Below, piece by piece: positions 58,144 to 64,000 of a DNA stretch of 64,000 bases; the first letter of the stretch is position 1, and each line of letters begins with the position of its first letter. The notes beneath the pieces were generated by a model that saw nothing but the letters and a program-made list of their open reading frames with translations, ran no database searches and had not been told where the DNA came from. The stretch comes from Calcarisporiella thermophila CBS 279.70. Taxonomy: Eukaryota > Calcarisporiellomycota. A program made the translations under genes and the position numbers. The stretch covers positions 122,195 through 186,194 of the forward strand of contig NW_027192224.1 of the NCBI RefSeq assembly GCF_041956535.1. The letters run 5' to 3'.

Positions 58144-61100
58144 CTAATTACGAAAAGAGAACGGCACAAACATTCGAGTGCCCGTGGTTTTTTGTCCGTC
58201 CCCATCGGTTACGCCCGACACCGCTGATCCGGGTGCCTGTTGCTGCCCATGCTCCCCGCCTCGGAGTAGATCACTCTGAGTCGCGAGGGGACGCGATTTG
58301 AGTGCTGCTGTGAAGCTCGGCTTCAGACTGTGGATCTTTGGAATTTTGCTTGCGGATTTCACTAGCTCCTCCGCCCCTCCTTTCCCTTCCATTTCCGATG
58401 CAGAGCGCTTTACCAGTGAACCCACCTTGGTTTGCAGCATGTTTCCAGTGCCGATGCCCTGGTGATTTGTGGTGTTTGCAATGTTCGAGATATTGGTGCT
58501 GTTAGTGTTGTGTTGTTTGCCACCGGTAGGAGGACGACGCTTGGCGCGGGCAGATTTCGCAGGGGAGGGAGAGGCGAGTGCCCATTTTGGAGTGAGGTGT
58601 TGTTGAGCGAGAAGGGAGGTGCTGATCAGGGGATTGTAGCCTTGATTTTGCGGGGACGTGAACGAGATGTCTTGTTGGGATTGCTCGATGGTGCGTGGAT
58701 CGTCCAAAACGGATGATTTATCCCCCACATCTCCCCTAACCCTAATCAAGTCAATGAGTAAACGCTTTCGAGGCGGACACTTAAAATGGAAAGAAAGAGA
58801 TATCTTACCCTCTAGTGTCGACTTCCATCGCCTCAGTTTGAGTGTATCTTGAGGTGGTGTTCGCGATTTTCTCTAGGTCAATTCCAAAGAAACTTAGAAC
58901 CGAATCGGCCTCCCTGTACGCGCAGTCACGAACGATCTTGGTAATCTTCTCAACTGCAGCGCTCACGGCTTCGAATTGCTCCGAACTTAAGCCGACGCTA
59001 ACCCTCGAAGCATGACTCCCATCTATCTCCACATTTGTTCTGGTGGATGGCGGTGCCTGAGGATCTTTGTGGGCAGCCGCCATCACAGCTTCTACGACGG
59101 CAACCTTGATTGCGTCCAATTGGTCAACGGTTACCGGATTACTAACTGCCTCCAGCTTCGCAGTGATCTCTTTAAGTGAACGCTGGACGGTTCCAAAGTG
59201 TTCCCCGAGCGCAGTGGTGTTATCAATGCTCTGAAGTTGCTTTGAAATTGCGTCTAATTGTTGGGTGATTTCCACGGGTTGGCTTGGTGCATCACTCTGC
59301 TCTGGGCTGATCAATTGTGATTTCGCAACAGACTCCTCAATAAGCGTGCGTAATGCTTGGAGGGGCGCAAGCGCGTCAGCCACAGTTTGCTGAAGTAGCT
59401 CTGTTTGAAGATTAGTCATTTTCGACACCTCTTCGTTATTCAAATCCTCCTCAGCTCCTGTCGTCACTTTCAAAGGGCCATTGTCTTGGTGGGGAAGCTG
59501 TTCCATCAGGCGTTCGAGGGCGTTCTTAATTGCTCCAAGCTGAGTTTGCGCTGCAGTATCAAGGGTGGCGTTCATACGCTCCACGCGTTCACTGAGATCA
59601 TCAATTGCCTCCTCAATTCCACCAAGTTGCTCCGTGGCGGCAGAACGAATGACTGTGCCCATCCGGTCTACTTTGTCGGTCAGGCTCTCGATTACGCTGC
59701 GGAATTTTTCGATCTGTTCTTCGGTTTGGGTCGTCGGTGCGGCGATCTTTGCTTCCGCTTGATCACTATTTTCGTGCACAGAGGCTGGGGTGTTTGATTC
59801 ATCTTGGGCCTGCATTGGCAGTTTCTCTAGGATCTTCTCCAGCCCTTGTTGAATATGCTGGAGGCCAGAAATATCGTGTTGTGACACATTCTGTTCTACT
59901 GCAGCTTTGAGGGAGGATGCCTGCTCAGTTATTGAATTCTTGATCTCCATTAGAAGGTCGATTAATGGTGACTCGTTGGTGGCAGAATGGTTGCTTGAAA
60001 TATACTCGAGTTTCTCAGATATATTTCTCATGGTGGCCCGGAGCTCCTCAAATGCGCTGCTGTTTTCCATTGCTGATTTGAGCGAGATGGCTTGTTCAGC
60101 AAGCGAGTACTTGATTTCAATTAGGTGATCAATGGCCGTGGCCTCGTCGTCACTTGGAGAGGGTGATGATCTTGCAGACGTCAGCTTTTCGGACACCTCC
60201 TTGATAGCCTCTTTCACGGCTTCCATATGCTCTTTTATCTCGGCAGTACTATCAAGAGGCATTGGGCCGACATTTTCATTTGATTCCATTCTAGATTCTT
60301 TCCTCTCCTCCAGCCACTCATGCATCGGAAGGGTAGCATTCATAAGTTTCCCGATATCTTCCCTGATCTCACGCAGGGTCTCATCAAATTTGGAGGCTAG
60401 TTCATTACCTTCCTCATTGCCTCCACCCATTGCACTCATCTCTATTTTCTTTAGTGCCTCGGCCATGGTGCGGATCTGGTCTCGCATGGATCCATCCTCC
60501 TCGGTGTTCTTTGTTGCATTTGCGAGAGCGGCCACTTGGCTCAGGATCGCTGAAGACGAATCACTGAGTGCTTCGCGCATAGAACCAAACCCGTCGTCCA
60601 AGGAAGCTCTCATCTGCTGCATGTGCTCGGCCACTTGCGTGAGCTCTTCGATTTTTTTCTCGAGGCTCTGGAACAAAGGTGCGGCAGACAACTCGGGGAT
60701 CAGGTTGCTTTGCACAGAGTTGGTTACCCCATCAACAATTTCAGATGCAGCAGGAAGAGCAGAGAGTGAGCTGGAAATGGTGGTAAGGGTTTCTTTGAGC
60801 TGGGCAATATCTCCAGAGATGTCGCTCTCTTTTGACACTCCAGCAATATGCGATACCGACTCGTTAAGGGAATCAAGGCGTTTCAATAGCTCGCTGGTGT
60901 CAGTGCTCGTTTCAAGACAAGCTCTAAGTCCGTCTATTGCTTCTAACACTGGCGCGCGATCTGCCGCGCGATCCATAGTTGTGGTGAGATCTTGGTGAAG
61001 ATTGACAAGGTGGTCACGGAGATCGTGCTGTTCTTTCATCAGCTCAGTAGACCGGCTGTCCATAGATTCCATGGTTCTCTCGAGGTTTTGAAGTATAGGA

Positions 61101-62127
61101 AATGTGCTCTCCATAGCAGGCTCTTTGCGTTCGGTTCGGTGACTGGGTGAAAATTTCTCTAGAATGAAATCGTGAAAGGTCAAAATAAAATAAATTTAGT
61201 GCGTGTTTCAGTAAACTAGTTACCCTTGATAAATGTCTGTAACCTAAGGCAAGTGCCTACCGTGCATCCTAAAGCACGGATTGCTTCAAACGATAGATTC
61301 TCAACCATATCCCACGTGTTAACCTGCTCTCTTACAAAGGCCTCGGCGAGTTCGGACGAGAAACCGTGCTCTTTCAACCAGAGAGCGATCTCACTAGAGT
61401 CTAAATCTAGGGATTAATATCTCATTAATATTTCCGAAAATAAGGGATAGGTACCATTTTCTGCATCGTTCTCGATGGTGTTGAACACAGTAGAGGGCTC
61501 CTCGGAATGTTCCTCAGTGTCCTCGTCCATCTCCGCATGCTCGTCATCTTCCACAGTATTCTCATTACTCTCTTCTTCTCTCTCAGGTTCGCTCTCTTTT
61601 TCTTCGGATCCTGCCGATGTACACGGGGTGGAAGCAGCAGTACTTTCCTCAGTACATTCAGCATCTTTCGTTTCTATCGGCGAATCCTCTCCTTTATCTG
61701 TATTTTCCTCCTCGCTCTCGCTTTCTTCTTCGCTTCCGCTGCGATAGCAACATATTAGTAAAAAAGTGCAAATATAAACAATATTTTAAAAATTAGCCAG
61801 TACCTTTCTTCTACAGTTTCTTTCTGCTGTTCAGCAACATATTGTCGGAGGTCTTCTATGATATCCGCATTCTAGAAGATAATACATGACGATAAGGTTG
61901 TGAAAAAAGTAAATTAAGCAGAATTTTCGCGTATATACCTTCTTATTACCACTCTTGATGCCTAGTTGCTATAGATAAGAGGACAGAAGTATAAATGTGT
62001 TACGCGTTTTTGCTCCGATGTGCCCAGGAAAATATACGCTAGAGCATTCGATTCAACCTACCTTACACAATGCCTGTAATTCCGCCCGCTTCAATTTAGG
62101 AAGCTTGTCTAGGTCGATATCAATCAT
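58144..62127 (-). CDS. SAP - acidic - SAM-like - long coiled-coil protein
   Basis: Seven exons on the minus strand: 62127-62062, 61968-61939, 61871-61804, 61738-61455, 61406-61224, 61158-58809 and 58735-58144. The product is 1,190 residues. Residues 1-~45 form a SAP DNA-binding motif (DLDKLPKLKRAELQALCKQLGIKSGNKKNADIIEDL). An acidic Ser/Glu-rich linker runs to ~149. Residues ~150-210 look like a SAM domain (SSEIALWLKEHGFSSELAEAFVREQVNTWDMVENLSFEAIRALGC, then LRLQTFI). Residues ~211-985 are an almost unbroken series of amphipathic helices, with recurring units such as LDSLNESVSHI, IDDLSERVERM and LDAISKQLQSI. The tail is basic (KSARAKRRPP) and Ser/Gly-rich. I do not recognise an orthologue. 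A nuclear, chromatin- or matrix-linked scaffold is the likeliest reading. The last intron's acceptor is ambiguous by six bases. Confidence 0.82.
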
Positions 62128-62979
62128 TGTTGCGATTTAATTCAGCATGAGTTGTAGAGAGTAGTTTTGATTGATTTGAGTTGCAGCTGAAATAAACGAT
62201 TGCGTATATAGTAATGGAAATGGAGAGTAAATAAGAAAAGGCCAAAGGTAGCAGAGAAAATGACCTTATAGTTAGTGGAGGTATTATCGAGTACAAACAG
62301 ATATGTGTATATGAAACAAAATGGAATCAAAGTAGGAAAGAAACGCGTTGGCAATTTTTGGCCTCTAAAGAATCAATGGAATGCACGGCGAGACGCGTTT
62401 GCATTTTTTAATTTTTTACATCAATAAAAATCGATGTTTAAGGTTAAGAGCTCCTATTGAAATGAAACAAGTCCTTAACGAGGAGCCAATGAAACAGACC
62501 GCATACATACTCGCATTTGAATAGGGAAGTTGGTAAAGAAAATCCGGTACTAGACTATGAGAGCCGCAAGCCAGACGTCTCTCCATCCAATCGTTCCAAT
62601 TGACTATGTATCCCTTATCATCACTTATACTGTAGTGAAGAGGTTTTTGTTCCTTTAAATTTTCTTTGTATTATTCGCAGCGGCTACCGTCAATCCTTTG
62701 AAGGAGAAAACGTCCGTAAATTGAGTGTTGTAAACATGACGATGCATAGTTGTTGAAAATGCGTACCTCTCCAAAGATCAAACCCAGGATTCACATCCAC
62801 TAGAGATGGAATTGCCGCAGAATATTCCCTTCATTTATAAAAAAAAGTATTTAGGAGCAGCATTTCTACGCATTTATTAGTTAGGAGCCAGCTCTGAATA
62901 TTTTAAGATTAATTGACTGAAACAAACGCAAAGTGAAAAATATTAGATGAAAGCCAAACAACTCTCGAGATACCACAAA
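62128..62979. other. Intergenic
   Basis: Promoter of the SAP/SAM gene (left) and 3' flank of the third hydrolase copy (right). It is AT-rich, and the short minus frame at 62142-62354 has no support. Confidence 0.5.
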
Positions 62980-63942
62980 TTAAAAGATGGCTGGTAGTTT
63001 TGCATCCCAGTTCGAAGGAAGCTTGAATCCAACAACGTGAGCCATGACAGCGGCCGTATCCATGTTTCGCAGCTGGCCTTTGATTTCGTGAGGCTTAATG
63101 CCGGGGCCTCTGGCGGCAAAGAGGACGTTGATTTCGCTAGGCATGATGCCTCCGTGGCCTTTACCCAAACCGCCGTGATCGCAGGTTACCAATACAAGGG
63201 TATCCTTGCTCTTGCCACTCGTCTCCAGCGCATTTAGGATTTGTCCGAATGCGGCATCCGTTTTAGGCCACCCGTTGACATAGGCGGTCGAGTTCCAACC
63301 ATGAGCATGGCCCAATTCATCCATATTCCCGTGATGGATGAAGAGGATTTGGAAATCGGTGTTTTTGATGTAGTCCACGGCTTTGGGCGTGCAGAGCGTG
63401 AAATCGTCACCAGTCTCTTTGGTCATCTTTACGCTACGCTCGATAATGCCGATGTTGACGGCCTTCCAATTGGCAATCGAAGCCATTTTAATGTCGGGGC
63501 GCTCTTTTTGCACGAGTTTGAAGAGAGAAGGGTATGGGGAATCCTCGGGGTATGGTTTAGTCTCGGCAACGGGGTTGGTAAGACCGTGCTTTGCCGGAGA
63601 TACACCGTGGATCATAGATCCCCAGTTTTGAGCTACAGAAAATGAAAAATAAAATAAAATAAATATATTAGTGGAGAGAAGAAAACAGAGCGTTCAAGGT
63701 AGGGAAGCTCTAGTACCAGAAATCGTGGGGATCATAGCTTTCGCCTTGTAACTGTACGCCGATTCCTTGATAAACTTTTTGAGATTGGGAGTGTTGCCCC
63801 ATTGCATGAACGCGCCTCCGCCATCGATGCCGAAGACAACGACGCGCTTGATTTTGGCGGCGGTGGTGTCAACTTCGTCGCCTAGAGATTTAGCAACGCA
63901 AAGAGCGACAAGGGTAAGAGTAGCAAGGGCTTTGAAAACCAT
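62980..63942 (-). CDS. Secreted alkaline-phosphatase-superfamily phosphodiesterase-like hydrolase, copy 3
   Basis: Exons on the minus strand are 63942-63717 and 63632-62980; the intron is 84 nt, phase 1, in the same Ala codon as in copies 1 and 2. The product is 292 residues. A signal peptide (MVFKALATLTLVALCVAKSLG) is followed by a four-residue-longer spacer, then VVFGIDGGG. The predicted nucleophile is Ser75 in PTISAQNWGSMIHG. DELGHAHG and TCDHGGLGKGHGG complete the metal site. It is closely similar to the two + strand copies 55 kb away, but on the opposite strand. A complete active site suggests function. Confidence 0.87.
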
Positions 63943-63992
63943 TTTTGATTTCGGTGCTTAGCTGCCGTTCGCATTTCGTAAGATTCCCTCTC

Positions 63993-63999
63993 TTTTATA
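63993..63999 (-). promoter_or_regulatory. TATA box of hydrolase copy 3
   Basis: TATAAAA on the minus strand, about 50-57 bases before the start codon at 63942. Confidence 0.55.
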
Positions 64000-64000
64000 C

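Noticed and set aside
60132-60998. 288-residue + frame, Ser-rich, opposite the coiled-coil gene
   Set aside because: Antisense shadow: reversed coiled-coil codons give Ser/Leu/Ile. The minus-strand protein joins seven exons in phase.
1-64000. tRNA, rRNA, transposase or CRISPR-like arrays
   Set aside because: Looked for TPsiC-type GGTTCGA contexts, transposase or reverse-transcriptase motifs, and spaced repeats; nothing held up by eye. tRNAscan and Rfam runs would decide for RNA genes.

Overview
The window is nuclear DNA from a fungus, probably an early-diverging (non-Dikarya) one. Fungal markers are an AIP3/Bud6 polarity protein, an APSES-type factor, a Zn2Cys6-PAS regulator of the ERT1/AcuK type, and a DML1/Misato gene. 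Non-Dikarya placement is an inference from features more usual in animals and basal fungi: an ACAP-like BAR-PH-ArfGAP-ankyrin protein, a ~3,490-residue USP9X/USP34-like deubiquitinase, and dense short introns (about 62-100 nt, up to 20 per gene). I cannot name the species.

Layout, left to right: GLDC, mitochondrial glycine decarboxylase (+, GC-rich); two tandem secreted alkaline-phosphatase-superfamily hydrolases (+); an SCP/PSR-type CTD phosphatase (+); an HSF-family factor (-) divergent from an ACAP-like ArfGAP (+); a small proline/serine-rich ORF (+); SEC20 (-); a small tail-anchored protein (-); ERT1/AcuK-like regulator (-); a tiny three-exon OST5/TMEM258 gene (-) sharing a 225-bp promoter with BUD6 (+); the giant deubiquitinase (+, 28.6-40.5 kb); DML1/Misato (+); a two-membrane-span GDA1/CD39 apyrase (+); a PH-domain protein (+); a BCS1-like AAA ATPase with an extra C-terminal tail (-); a 3.3-kb stretch without a gene, holding two adjacent perfect palindromes; an APSES factor (+); a PDK1/PKH kinase (+); a SAP + SAM-like + long-coiled-coil protein (-); and a third copy of the secreted hydrolase (-) at the right edge.

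There is no operon logic. Themes are the secretory pathway (OST5, SEC20, apyrase, ArfGAP, secreted hydrolases), signalling and cell polarity (PDK1, Bud6, CTD phosphatase, PH protein), transcription (HSF, ERT1-like, APSES), mitochondria (GLDC, BCS1, Misato) and ubiquitin turnover. Exon joins were worked out by hand from splice-site sequence, reading phase and family similarity; nearly all introns are GT-AG and one is GC-AG. I saw no convincing transposon, tRNA, rRNA or CRISPR. Least explained are the SAP/SAM/coiled-coil protein, the hydrolase family, and the palindrome pair.
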